Below, piece by piece: positions 43,956-54,822 of a stretch of 64,000 nt of DNA. A program made the position numbers and the translations under genes. Source of the DNA: Rhinopithecus roxellana (taxonomy: Eukaryota > Chordata > Mammalia > Primates > Cercopithecidae); NCBI RefSeq assembly GCF_007565055.1, contig NC_044554.1, positions 145,885,463 to 145,949,462 on the forward strand, given 5' to 3'. Numbering within the stretch: the stretch's first letter is position 1; each line of letters begins with the position of its first letter. The notes below the pieces were generated by a model. The model saw only the letters and a program-made list of their open reading frames with translations. It searched no databases and was not told where the DNA came from.

Positions 43956-45501
43956 AAATTATTCAGTTACACCCAAATAATTGTGACCCATATAACAGTC
44001 TAATAAATTTGGATGTGACCCCTTGGGGGAAAAATATCCCAGGAAAAATTGCTATCATAAAGGAATTAAATTAATCCTCAAGGGTATATAAATTAATCCC
44101 AGTAAACACATTATAGTTACTGCATTAAGTAAAAAATTTTATCTGCCTACTCAATAATGAAATAAGCAGAGAGAGGACATTTTAAAGCCTGCAGGAGATA
44201 TTATAATTCAAACACTAGCCTAGAGCTGATAAGTATTTAATAGACAATCAATTTCATTTCATTCTACTTGAGAATGAATAAGGGTGTACGTTTCTATTTG
44301 ACAACATCGGAATTTTTGAATCGAATTGGAAGCTTATGGTGTTGGTGAAATTAATGTGAATTTCTCCCTCAAGATGATTATTAGCAACTTCATAACTAAA
44401 AGACAGCAGGTCATTTTTTCTCCTCACTGTAAACCACTTCACATGACTTGGTCTTTTGACTCTGCTCTGAAGTACAGTGCTGCGAACTTTTGTAGAGTCC
44501 TGTAAAATATACTTGTTCTCTAGAAATGGACAGATCTGTAGATGTCTGGTCCTGGTCCTCCTTAATTTCCTCCTGCTGAGAACCTTGCAAAACCTCACTA
44601 CAAAGTAAGCCAAAGCAAGTTGGAAAAGTAGGTTCTTTTCATTCGTCAGCTTTCAGGACCACAACAAAAAGTATCTGCAGGCGGTAGGGGAGTTTGTGGT
44701 AAACACCCATGGGCAGTGAAAGTTTGTCATGGGTTTGTTTTCTCATCCTAAATTGAGTAAGATGTTTTATAAAGGATAAAATAATACAAGCCAAGAGAGC
44801 CTTCAGGGATTGAAAACATATGGAGAGATTCTTTTAATACAAATAGGGAATCTGGACTGTGAAAATTAGGTGTTCTCTGTTCTCAGAAGTGGGAGGACAA
44901 TTCTGCCCAACTGCATGTTAAAATGTACTAGAGAAACGGGAGTTGACCAGAGAAACTGGTTGTCAGAGTTTAAACTGAGATTTTTCTTCTAAGAGAAATG
45001 GTAACTTTTTAAAAAGATTCTTTCACCCATTTCCAGACCTACTTCATGGCAGGATGCTTACCTTGGACGCTTACATTTGGTGTCAAAATGAAGGGGGGGC
45101 CTTTCCTGGATGTCACTGGGATGCCACAGCAGGCCTGTAGAGGTCACACTGCAGGAAAGACCTTGGACTTCCCAGGAGGAAAAGGGAAAGGACTGGGGAT
45201 GAAAGATCAAGCTCCCAGACTGTGAGGCTGAGACCCCTGAAAGCCACTCTTTTGGAAACAGTGTCCTCAGAAGAGAGAGAACTAAGGTAGAGGAAATTCA
45301 AAAATTGCATGCTTTATTTCAAGACCAAAGGTGAAGGCTGCCACACAGGGATGTGTCATGCGAATGCCCCCAGCCTAGCCTCCCAGGAGCTGCCAACCTG
45401 CTTCTGGGCAGCTGTGATAACCTTCAGTGCAGACTGTCCACTGCTGGCTGAGGGCATTTTGCTTGAAGAAGGTGTCCTTTTTGGGGATGGGAAGAGAACA
45501 G
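43956..45501. other. Unassigned DNA, about 1.5 kb
   Basis: No recognised repeat. It contains an open minus-strand frame of 119 residues (44254-44613), described separately. Confidence 0.45.
44254..44613 (-). other. Orphan 119-codon open frame, unrecognised
   Basis: The frame is open from an ATG to a stop in DNA without an obvious repeat. It is basic near its start (KVLSRRKLRRTRTRHLQ) and shows no signal peptide, transmembrane segment or domain I know. There is no upstream CpG island or clear splice context. It could be a decayed transposon gene, part of an exon, or chance. I give it no function. Confidence 0.2.
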
Positions 45502-45971
45502 TGTCTAAGTAAGGGAGGAGACCACCGCTCATATTGTCTTATGCCCAATTTCTGCCTCCAAAGAAAGAAAAACTAAAAACTAAAAGGCAGAAATGAAATC
45601 CACAAGCAGACAGCCCGGCGCCACACCCTGGGCCTGGTAGTTAAACATCGACCCCTGACCTAATCCGTTATGTTATCTATAGATTACAGACATTGTACAG
45701 AAAAGCACTGGGAAAATCCCTGTCCTATTTTGTTCCGATCTAATTACCAGTGCATGCAGCCCCCAGTCACATACCCCCTGCTTGCTCAATCGATCACGAC
45801 CCTCTCACGCGCACCCCCTTAGAGTTGTGAGCCCTTAAAAGGAACAGGAATTGCTCACTCGGGGAGCTCGGCTCTTGAGACAGAAGTCTTGCCAATGCCC
45901 CCAACCAAATAAACCCCTTCCTTCTTTAACTCGGTGTCTGAGGAGTTTTGTCTGAGGCTCGTCCTGCTACA
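45502..45971 (+). mobile_element. Solo LTR, ERV1 type (resembles LTR2 of HERV-E)
   Basis: From 'tgtctaagtaagggaggaga' to 'ctcgtcctgctaca', about 470 bp. It includes a TATA-like 'ccttaaaagg' at 45833-45842, AATAAA at 45908-45913 and a U5 'tttaactcggtgtctgagg'. It is well preserved. Flanks 'acag' and 'aaag' could be a mutated 4-bp duplication. The class call is firm; the LTR2 name is from memory of similar sequence. Confidence 0.75.
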
Positions 45972-46430
45972 AAAGCAAAACATTTGAAGAGCAGTGATGC
46001 AGAGCCTCTGTCTCAGAGTAGAGCCACAGAGGGGCAGTGACAGGGACAGCCACCAGCAGCCTCCAGATCCATTCACAACCAACCAAGAAGGGGTTGGAAC
46101 TGAGGACGACAACCCCCACACCATCACGTATGCACGTAAGAGGAGAGGACACCAGCCCCCAGTGGAAACTCTGGAGACTAGCATCCCAGTACCAACATCT
46201 TTTTTGTGATAATCTTGGCCTCCAACTGTCCCTCCTTTGGAGTGTGCATGTGTTGAGGAGAAAGGGGTAGATATAGTTTGCTAATGAATTTCTCATATTT
46301 CTGTATTTATAATGGACAGGAATATATAATCAAATATAAAGAAAGCATGATTCTTTGAAAATTATATAAGAATTTGTATATGAGAATTATGAAAATTCAG
46401 AGCCTTAGCTCTTTACTAAGCAAGAAGAAT
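45972..46430. other. Unassigned DNA
   Basis: Overlapping frames of about 70-110 residues on both strands lack motifs. Confidence 0.45.
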
Positions 46431-46434
46431 TACA

Positions 46435-46759
46435 TCAGCTGGGCATGGTGGCTCGAGACTGTACTCTCAGCTACTCAGGAGGCTGAGGCAGAAGAATCGC
46501 TTAAGCCCAGGAATCCAAGACCAGCCTGGCCAAATAGTGAGACCCTGTCTCTGAAAAAAATAATAATAACAAATAAAAATAAAATTATCCAGGCATGGTA
46601 GGTAGTGCACAACTGTAGTCTCAGCTACTTGGGAGGCTGAGGTGGGAGGTTTGCATGAGTCCAGGAGATCACAGCTGCAGTGAAGTATAATCATAACACT
46701 GCACTCCAACCTGGGCAACACAGCAAGACCCTATCTCAAAAGAAAAAGGAAGAAAAAGA
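46435..46759 (+). mobile_element. Rearranged Alu, plus strand
   Basis: The left arm joins 'ggtggctcgagactgta' directly to 'ctcagctactcaggaggctg', which normally belongs to the right arm. An A/T-rich linker and a full right arm then follow, so the two arms look alike. Gene conversion or recombination between arms is likely. Confidence 0.8.
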
Positions 46760-46788
46760 GAGTACCTCAAGCTAGTCAATGCAAACTC

Positions 46789-47072
46789 CTTTTTTGTTGT
46801 TGTTTTTTCTGAGACAGGTCTCACTGTGTCACCCAGGCTGGAGTGCAGTGGCTCGATCACAGCTCATTATAGCCTCAACTTCCTGGTCTCAGCTTCCGGA
46901 AGTAGCTGGCACTACAGTCACCTACCACCATGCCTGATTTATTTTTTGTAGCTTTCATAGGGTTTCACCACGCTACACAGTCTGGTCTCAAACTCCAGGG
47001 CTCAAGCAATCTGTCCACCTTGGCCTCCCAAAGTGCTGGGATTACAGGCGTGAGCTACCACGCCCAGCTTGG
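46789..47072 (-). mobile_element. AluJ-like, minus strand
   Basis: 'ctgagacaggtctcactgtg' to 'ccacgcccagctt'. Perfect 11-bp duplication 'caatgcaaact' at 46778-46788 and 47073-47083, although the body is old. Confidence 0.93.
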
Positions 47073-47083
47073 CAATGCAAACT

Positions 47084-47372
47084 TCTACCTCCCTTTTACA
47101 TATACAGGTTTTTCCTGTAGTTTCTAGAAGCAAAATATTTACCCTGACTTCCAAGAGTTTTATTTTAGATGAAATGACAAAATGTCCATGTAATGATTAC
47201 AGAACAGCATAAAGCAGAATGTAACCAGAACCTAAATGGGGCAGGTGTGGATTAAAGCCATAACAGTAATCTAGAGAAAGAAAACATCCCTGGAAGCTAA
47301 AGCTACTGCTACATTTAAAAGATTTCATAGAAGTGGGACTTCAGTTGAGCTCTGAAAATAATTTAGTTAAAT
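47084..47372. other. Unassigned DNA
   Basis: No recognised feature. Confidence 0.45.
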
Positions 47373-47384
47373 GTATACGGGAAT

Positions 47385-47540
47385 TATGGCCGGGCACAGT
47401 AGTTTATGCCTGTAATCCCAGCACTGTAGAAGGCAGAGGCTGAGGTGGGAGGATTGCTTGAGCCTGGGAGGTCAAGGCTGCAGTGAGCTGTGATCACACC
47501 ACTGCACTCCAGCTTGGGTGACAGAGTGAGACCCTGTCTC

Positions 47541-47568
<28 letters not shown>
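47385..47568 (+). mobile_element. Alu with internal deletion, plus strand
   Basis: The head 'ggccgggcacagtagtttat' is followed after 'gcactgtagaaggcagagg' by the right-arm 'ctgaggtgggaggattgctt', so about 110 bases are missing. Duplication 'gtata(c/t)g(g/a)gaat' at 47373-47384 and 47569-47580. Confidence 0.92.
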
Positions 47569-47571
<3 letters not shown>

Positions 47572-47719
47572 TATGAGAATGAGGTGGAAGTTTATCCAAG
47601 GAGAAGAAACAGCAAAAGTTCAGAGGTCAGGACAAGAGGGGCTGTGTGCAGGACTATATGTCTGCCTGGCTCTGTCCGCCTTCCATGCAATGGGCAGGAG
47701 TGTGCCCCATGTTGCCTGC

Positions 47720-47905
47720 TCACTATATGCCAGCCCCTGTGCCAGACACACTCACTTATTACCCTTCCTCACGGAAGCCTTTCCACACCAGAGTGGAAGG
47801 AAGGGCTCAGAGGGGTTCAGTAATTGGTCCAAGGTTGCATGTTAGTAAGTGGCAGAGCTAGGACTCTAACTGAAGTCAACCAAGTCCAGAGCCTATACTG
47901 ATAAC
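47720..47905 (-). mobile_element. MIR, minus strand
   Basis: 'cactatatgccagcccctgt', 'aatggtccaaggttgcatg'-like sequence and 'tagtaagtggcagagctagg' in complementary MIR order. Confidence 0.75.
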
Positions 47906-48170
47906 TCCAACACTTTTACATGAATCCATGGTTGGGTGGCCAGTTGGCAGCAGTGAGCAGCATAAAGCCTAAAGATATGTGTTTTGGGTCAGAACAATGT
48001 GTAGAAAAGCATGTTGACTTGGCTGGGATAGGCTGGCTGCCCAATCAGCTTAATTCCTGTTTCCCACCCTCCCAGTTTTACATGCTCATGCTACCTGTCC
48101 AGGAAATCCTGCCTAAGGTGCCCAGCTGACACTGAGGCACGTGAGGGAAAATGGAAAAGAAAGAGCCCAT

Positions 48171-48171
<1 letters not shown>

Positions 48172-48209
<38 letters not shown>

Positions 48210-48441
48210 AGACAGAGTCCCATTCTGTTGCCTAGCCTGGAATGCAGTGGCACGACTTTGGCTCACTGCAACCTCCACCTCCCGGGTTCAAGCAATTCTC
48301 CTGCCTCAGCCTCCCACATAGCTGTGGTTACAGGTGCCCACCACCATGCCTGGCTAATTTTTGTATTTTTTTTTAGTAGAGATGGGTTTTCACTATGTTG
48401 GTCAAGCTGGTCTCAAACTCCTGAACTCAGGTGATCTGCCA
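48172..48441 (-). mobile_element. AluS-like without its head, minus strand
   Basis: 36-nt T run, 'gagacagagtcccattctgt' to 'aactcaggtgatctgcc', where the last about 45 bases of a full copy are missing. A 5'-truncated insertion or deletion. Confidence 0.92.
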
Positions 48442-48529
48442 CTCCCCCAGAAACTCCTAATCATCCTTCAAGTTTCGGCTCAGAAGTAGTGAAAATAATA
48501 ATCATAAATCACGTTTCCCTATTCGACTC

Positions 48530-48732
48530 TGTCTTAGCTTATTATATAATTTCCCTGATAGTTCTCATCAAAGTCTTTCATGATCTAATTGTGTCATTAT
48601 TTGATGAGCACCTATTTATCCCACTGAAAATTACACTGAGGGCTGAGACCATTTGCTTCACTCAGACTTGTATTTGTAGCTTACTACCATGTCTGGCACC
48701 TAGTAGGTACTCAGTATTATTGGATGAATTCA
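48530..48732 (+). mobile_element. L2 3' end, plus strand
   Basis: 'gggctgagaccatttgcttc', 'gtctggcacctagtaggtac', 'tcagtattattggatgaatt' resemble the L2 3' terminus. Confidence 0.6.
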
Positions 48733-48960
48733 AAGGTTTCCATTTACTGAGCACTTAACAATGCGTCAGGTACTGCTATGTGCTCCTGACACATGATCTG
48801 TTTTAATTTTCCCAACAACCTTCTGAGGTAGGGTGTCAAGGCTCATTGAGGACTCAGGGATTTGTCAGGGTCACACAGCTAATGAGTGTGGGTGCTTGGA
48901 TTCAAACATGAGTTTGTCTACCTCTAGATCTCAGCTCTCACCCATGATATTATACACCTA
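48733..48960 (-). mobile_element. MIR, minus strand
   Basis: 'catttactgagcacttaaca', 'cgtcaggtactgctatgtgc', 'caaccttctgaggtagggtg', 'ggtcacacagctaatgagtg' in order. Confidence 0.85.
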
Positions 48961-49414
48961 CTGTTTGACATAGTCAGCTTCCATAACTGTTACCTTTTTG
49001 GACACCCTCTTCCTAGAATTAATTGTTTCCTTCACTGTCTTTTTCTCATAACATTTCAAATATTCTTCCATTGCCACACTACTACATTGCATCAGGATTT
49101 AAATATGTGTCTGGGAGCCCCATGAGTGCATGGACCATGTTTTATTAAACCAGCGGGCCCATTCTAACCACACAGTCCATATGCAGGTGCGATTACAGTA
49201 CAGGATAAGTGCCTGATTAACCCAGCATCAGTCCCCTTGATCCATCACTGTGGAGGGAGAGGGAGATACCATTAACCCAAGTGGACAAATTGACTAAGGA
49301 ACAGGTGGAGAGCTCAGAGGCAGACCCACCAGATACAGAAACCCAGAATATAAGAGGTGCACTGGGAAAAGGATGGAGCCAGCACATTCAGTGGTCTGTG
49401 TAACAAAGGAATGA
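48961..49414. other. Mostly unassigned DNA, possible L2 remnant
   Basis: 'gggagccccatgagtgcatgg' near 49113 is L2-like. The rest shows nothing. Confidence 0.4.
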
Positions 49415-49462
49415 AATTAGACCCCGTATCATACATGATACATAAAAAATAATTCTAAATGG

Positions 49463-49742
49463 GCTGGGCGCTGTGGCTTATGCCTGTGATGCCAGCACTC
49501 TGGGAGGCCAAGGCAGGCAGATCACCTGAGGTCAGGAGTTCCAGACCTACATGGTGAAACCCTTCTCTACTAAAAATACAAAATTAGCAGGGTGTGGTGG
49601 CTGGCATCTGTAATCCCAGTTACTTGGAAGGCTAAGGCAGGAGAATCGCTTAAACCTGGGAGGAGGAGGTTGCAGTGAGCCCAGATTGCACCATTGCACT
49701 CCAGCCTAGGCTACAAGAGGGAAACTCCATCTCAAAAATATT
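49463..49742 (+). mobile_element. Alu, plus strand, in L1M
   Basis: 'gctgggcgctgtggcttatg' to 'cgaaactccatctc'-like end. Duplication 'aattctaaatgg' at 49451-49462 and 49743-49754, perfect 12 bp. Part of the left arm is missing after 'agttccagacc'. Confidence 0.94.
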
Positions 49743-50085
49743 AATTCTAAATGGACTGAAGACTTCCATGTGAAAAATAAAACTTTCAAACATATAAAAT
49801 GAGGAGTAATCACAATGACAATCAAAGAAATTAAAATCAAGGCTATCGTAAGATATTCATTTTAAAGCCACTGAATTGGCAAAAATAAAGAAATCTGTTA
49901 ATACTCAGTATTGGCAAAACCATGGATCACTAGGAATTCTTAATCCACTGTTGATGGTTTTATATATATATTAGCAAACCACTTTAGAAAAAAGTTTGGC
50001 AATATCTAAAGAATTATATTTATACTATAAAATATATGTAGCACAAAATGAATTAACAGGTACAGCTGCTGTAGAAAATAGTATG

Positions 50086-50145
50086 ATTCTTCAAAATTTT
50101 AAATTTAAAATTTTTTATTTTAAATAAAAAATTCTTCAAAAATTT
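50086..50145. repeat. AT palindrome with flanking direct repeat
   Basis: 'attcttcaaaa' occurs at 50086 and 50131. Between them lies a perfect 20-nt palindrome (50094-50113, 'aaattttaaatttaaaattt') and further AT-rich sequence. A typical L1M has a single copy of this site. Confidence 0.85.
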
Positions 50146-50310
50146 AAACACAGGATTACCATACAATTCCACATCTGGGTATATACCCAAAAGAAGTGAA
50201 AGCAGGAATAAGAACATACATTTGTACGCTTATGTCATAGCATTATTCACAATAGCCATAAGGTGGGAGCAAACCAAGTGTCCATCAATGGATGAATGGA
50301 TAAGCGAACT

Positions 50311-50335
50311 GTGGTGTGTGTGTGTGTGTGTGTGT
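50311..50335. repeat. (GT)n microsatellite in L1M
   Basis: About 11 GT units in the ORF2/3' region. Confidence 0.9.
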
Positions 50336-50515
50336 ATGATGGAATATTATTCAGCCTTAAGTTAAATGGATGAACCTGAGGACATTATGCTAAGTAAGAT
50401 AAGTCAGTCACAAAAGGACAAGTATCTTATATGAGGTACCTAAAATAGGCAAATTCATAGAGACAGAAAGTAGAATAGAGGTTGCCAGGGTTTGGGGGAA
50501 GAGGAGAATTTAGTT

Positions 50516-51330
50516 TTCTTCTGCAGATAACTACTCTTCTTTTGAGTGACAGCTCTTGGCTTGTTACTGGGCTTTGGTGGAAATTGAACATTGACTATTG
50601 GTCATCAAGTCAACATGTAAACCTGAACTACCCATCATGAACTGGGTGCTTTCTGACCTATCTATCCATAAAGTGAGTCATGCACAGCAGCATTCTATCA
50701 ACAAATGGAAGTAGTATATACGTGATCAGGCTCGAGCAGGTCCTAAAGGCACAAGTAAGTCACATAAGGAAGTGGCTCAAATGCCCATGGTCTCCGCTCC
50801 TGCCACCCTGCCTTCTCTCCCCGAGCCTGCACTGATGGCCTCATGGGGAGTTCCCTATGATCAGTTGACAGAGGAGGAAAGAGTAAGGCCTGGTTCACAG
50901 ATGGGTCCACATGATATGCAGGCACCACCCAAAAGGGGACAGCTGTAACACTACAGCCCCTTTCTAGGACATCCCTGAAGGACAGTGGTGGAGAGAAATC
51001 TTCCCAGTGGGAAGAACTTTGAGCAGTGCACTTTGTGTGAAAGGAGAAATGGCCAGATGTGTGATTATATACTGATTGATGGGCTGTAGCCAATGGTTTG
51101 GCTGGATGGTCATGCACTTGGAAAAAGGATGACTGGAAAGTTGGTGACAAAGAAATTTGGGGAAGAGGTGTGTGGATGGACTTCTAGAGTGGTCAAAAAC
51201 TGTGAAGAGATTTGTATCCCATGTAAGTGCTCACCAACGGATGACCTCAGCAGAGGAAGATTTTAATAATCAAGTGAATTGATGACTCGTTCTGTGAATA
51301 CCACTCAGCCGCTTTCCCCAGCCACCGTTG
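50516..51330 (+). pseudogene. ERV-L pol relic, RNase H part
   Basis: This part translates, with breaks, as the end of the connection domain and RNase H of ERV-L. An in-frame TGA lies at about 50547-50549, and further stops and shifts follow. The long open frame on the opposite strand (50743-51150) is its shadow. No function is possible. Confidence 0.75.
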
Positions 51331-52204
51331 ACATCACCCAATGGGCCCATGAACAAAGTGGCCCTGGTGACAGTGATGGAGGTTAAACATGAGCTCAGCA
51401 ACATGGACTTTCACTCACCAATACTGATCTGGCTACACCCACTGCTGACTGCCCAATTTACCAGCAGCAGAGACCAACACTGAGCCCTCAATATGGCACC
51501 ATTCCTCGGGGTAATCAGCCAGCTACTTGGTGGCAGGTTAATTATATTGGACCTCTTCCATCATGGAAAGGGCAGAGGTTTGTCTTCACCGGAATAGACA
51601 CTTACTCCAAATATGGGTTTGCCTATTCTGCACGCAATGCTTCTGCCAAGACTACCATCTGTGGAGTCACAGAATGCCTTATCCACCATCATGGTGTTCC
51701 ACACAGCATTACCTCTGACCAAGGCACTCACTTTATGGCTAAAGAAGTACAGCAGTATGCTCGTGCTCGTGAAATTTACTGGTCTTACCATGTTCCTCGT
51801 CATCCTGAGGCAGCTGGAATGATAGAACGATGGAATGGCCTTTTGAAGTCACAATTACAATGCCATCTACTTGACAATACTTTGCAGGGCTGGGGCAAGT
51901 TCTCCAGAAGGCCGTGTATGCCCTGACTCAACGTCCAGTATACTGTACTGCTTCTCCCATAGCCAGGATTCATGGATCCAGGAATCAAGGGGTGGAAGTG
52001 GAAGTGGCACCACTCACCATTACCTCAAGTGATCCACTAGCAAAATTTGTGCTTCCTGTTCCTGCGACATCATATTCTGCTGGCCTAGAGGTCTTAGTTC
52101 CAGAGAGAGGAATGCTGCCACCAGGAGATAAAACGACGATTCCATTAAACTGGAAAGTTACGAGTGCCACCTGGACACTTTGGGATCCTCCTGTCTTTAA
52201 GTAA
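51331..52204 (+). pseudogene. ERV-L pol relic, integrase part
   Basis: The catalytic core is unusually well kept. In one frame, FTGIDTYS holds the first aspartate (codon 51597-51599), TSDQGTHF the second (51717-51719) and MIERWNG the glutamate (51825-51827). The spacing is D-35-E, as in retroviral integrases. A frameshift near 51895-51910 moves the reading to another frame (to a stop at 52202-52204), and the first frame stops at 51924-51926. The zinc-binding region before 51530 is damaged. Established knowledge: integrase joins viral DNA to host DNA. This copy is inactive. Confidence 0.88.
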
Positions 52205-52455
52205 ACAGGCTAAGGGAGTTACAGTGTTGGCTGGGGTGATTGACCCAGACTATCAAGATGAAATCAGTCTACTACTCCACAACAGAGGTAAGGAAGAGTA
52301 GGCATGGAATACAGGAGATCCATTAGGGCCTCTCTTAGTATTACCATGCCCTGTGATTAAGGTCAATGGGAAACTACAACAGCCCAAGCCAGGTAGGGCT
52401 ACAGATGGCCCAGACTCTTCAGGAGTGAAGGTTTGGGTCACTCCACAAGGAAAAA
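52205..52455 (+). pseudogene. ERV-L dUTPase relic
   Basis: After the integrase the frame returns to that of the core. GVIDPDYQDE (starting about 52233) is the third conserved dUTPase motif (family form GVID-DY-GE). A dUTPase C-terminal to integrase is a feature of ERV-L elements. An A run at 52449-52468 interrupts the end. Inactive. Confidence 0.8.
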
Positions 52456-52468
52456 AAAAAAAAAAAAA

Positions 52469-52891
52469 TACGACCTGCCGAGATGCTTGCTGAAGGCAAA
52501 GGGAATACCGAATGAGTAGTAGAAGTAGTAGTCATCAATACCAGCTATGACCATGTGATCAACTGCAGAAACAAGGACTGTAATTGTCATGAGTATTTCC
52601 TCCTTCTTTGCTAAAAACATGTTTGTGCATGTATACACTTATACTAATTTTATTTTACTTTATTTCCTATTTCCTTTATCATGTGACATAAGATTTGTTG
52701 ACCTCATATCAGCATTTAAGTATTGTTAACTTCATGTAATAATATTTTGGTTGGGGATTGGTATGTTTCTGGTTGTATGAAAGATAGTTGTATTACGTTA
52801 AGCATAACTATGACCTTATTATTGTCTTTATTTGAAGACTACGTATGATCTCAGGAGATGTGTATGGGTTCAAGTTGACAAGGGGTGGACT
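52469..52891 (+). other. ERV-L 3' internal region up to the LTR
   Basis: Non-coding or decayed sequence between dUTPase and LTR; no env-like frame is visible, as expected for ERV-L. It ends in the polypurine tract directly before the LTR. Confidence 0.6.
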
Positions 52892-53000
52892 TGTGATGGT
52901 TAATACTGAGTGTCAACTTGATTGGATTGAAGGATACAAAGTATTGATCCTGGGTGTGTCTGTGAGGGTGTTGCCAAAGGAGATTAACATTTGAATCAGT

Positions 53001-54160
53001 GCTTCAAACTATACTACAAGGCTACAGTAACCAAAACAGCATAGTACTGGTACCAAAACAGAGAGATAAACCAACGGAACAGAACAGAGCCCTCAGAAAT
53101 ACCACACATCTATAGCCATCTGATCTTTGACAAACCTGACAAAAACAAGAAATGGGGAAAGGATTCCCTATTTAATGAATGGTGCTGGGAAAATTGGCTA
53201 GCCACAAGTAGAAAGCTGAAACTGGATCCTTTCCTTACTACTTATACGAAAATTAATTCAAGATGGATTAGAGACTTAAATGATAGACCTAAAACCTTAA
53301 AAACCTTAGAAGAAAACCTAGATAATACCATTCAGAACATAGGCATGGGCAAGGACTTCATGTCTAAAACACCAAAAGCAACAGCAACAAAAGCCAAAAT
53401 TGACAAATGGGATCTAATTAAACTAAAGAGCTTCTGCACAGCAAAAGAAACTACCGTCAGAGTGAACAGGCAACCTACAGAATGGGAGAAAATTTTTGCA
53501 ATCTACTCAGCTGACAAAGGACTAATATCCAGAACCTATAAAGAACTCAATCAAATTTACAAGAAAAAAACAAACAATCCCATCAAAAAATGAGCAAAGG
53601 ATATGAACAGACACTTCTCAAAAGAAGACATTCATATAGCCAACAGACACATGAAAAAATGCTCATCATCACTGGCCATCAGAGAAATGCAAATCAAAAC
53701 CACAATGAGATGCCATCTCACACCAGTTAGAATGGCAATCATTAAAAAATCAGGAAACAACAGGTGCTGGAGAGGATGTGGAGAAATAGGAACACTTTTA
53801 CACTGTTGGTGGGATTGTAAACTAGTTCAACCATTGTGGAAAACAGTATGGTGATTCCTTAAGGATCTAGAACTGGAAATACCATTCGACCCAGCCATTC
53901 CATTACTGGGGATATACCCAAAGGATTATAAGTCATGCTGCTGTAAAGACACATGCACACGTATGTTTATTGCGGCACTATTCACAATAGCAAAGACTTG
54001 GAATCAACCCAAATGTCCATCTGTGACAGACTGGATTAAGAAAATGTGGCACATATACACCATAGAATACTATGCAGCCATAAAAAAAGGATGAGTTCGT
54101 GTCCTTTGTAGGGACATGGATGCAGCTGGAAACCATCATTCTGAGCAAATTATCGCAAGA
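53001..54160 (+). pseudogene. L1 ORF2 C-terminal fragment
   Basis: The frame holds the ORF2 C-terminus with its cysteine-rich motif (CWRGCGEIGTLLHCWWDC, at about 53766-53819). In-frame TGA codons at about 53591-53593 and 53852-53854 stand where tryptophan codons are usual in L1, consistent with G to A changes. The endonuclease and most of the reverse transcriptase are absent by 5' truncation. Inactive. Confidence 0.88.
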
Positions 54161-54419
54161 ACAGAAAACCAAATACTGCATGTTCTCATTCATAGGTGGG
54201 AATTGAACAATGAGATCACTTGGACACAGGAAGGGGATCATCACACACCGGGTCCTATTGTGGGGAAGAGCAGGGAAGGATAGCATTAGGAGATATACCT
54301 AATGTAAATGACGAGTTAATGGGTGCAGCACACCAACATGGCCCATGTATACATATGTAACAAACCTGCACATTGTGCACATGTACCCTAGAACTTAAAG
54401 TATTAAAAAAAAAAAAAAA
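53001..54419 (+). mobile_element. 5'-truncated L1PA element
   Basis: About 1.4 kb, from 'gcttcaaactatactacaag' in ORF2 to 'atgtaccctagaacttaaag' and an A tail. Target duplication 'tttga(a/g)tcagt' at 52990-53000 and 54420-54430, 11 bp with one mismatch. Divergence from modern L1 is modest, so this is the youngest large insertion in the nest. Confidence 0.95.
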
Positions 54420-54705
54420 TTTGAGTCAGTGGACTGGGAAAGGCAGACCCACCCTTAATCTGGGTGGGCACCATCTAATCAGCTGCCAGCACAACTAGAA
54501 TATAAAGCAGGCAGAAACATATGAAAAGACTAGACTAGCTTAGCCTCCCAGACTACATCTTTCTCCTGTGCTGGATGCTTTCTCCCCTCGAACATTGGAC
54601 TCCAAGTTCTTCAGTTTTCGTACTTAGGCTGGCTCTCCTTGCTCCTCAGCTTGCAGATGGCCTATTGTGGGACCTTGTGGTCAGGTGAGTTAATACTTAA
54701 TAAAC

Positions 54706-54822
54706 TCATATATATATGAGTTTATTATATATATTATATGTAATTATATTATATATTAATTATATAATATATTAATATATTATATATTATTATATAATAT
54801 ATTAATATATTACATAGCTATC
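54706..54822. repeat. AT-rich expansion in the ERV-L LTR
   Basis: About 115 bp of imperfect 'atatat' and 'tataatatattaa' units with much self-complementarity, located where MLT2 LTRs normally have a short AT run. Confidence 0.9.

Noticed and set aside
50743..51150. 135-residue minus-strand open frame
   Set aside because: It is antisense to the ERV-L RNase H relic and shows no motif.
53345..53854. Active L1 retrotransposon
   Set aside because: 5' truncated, no ORF1, endonuclease or most of the reverse transcriptase, and internal stop codons.
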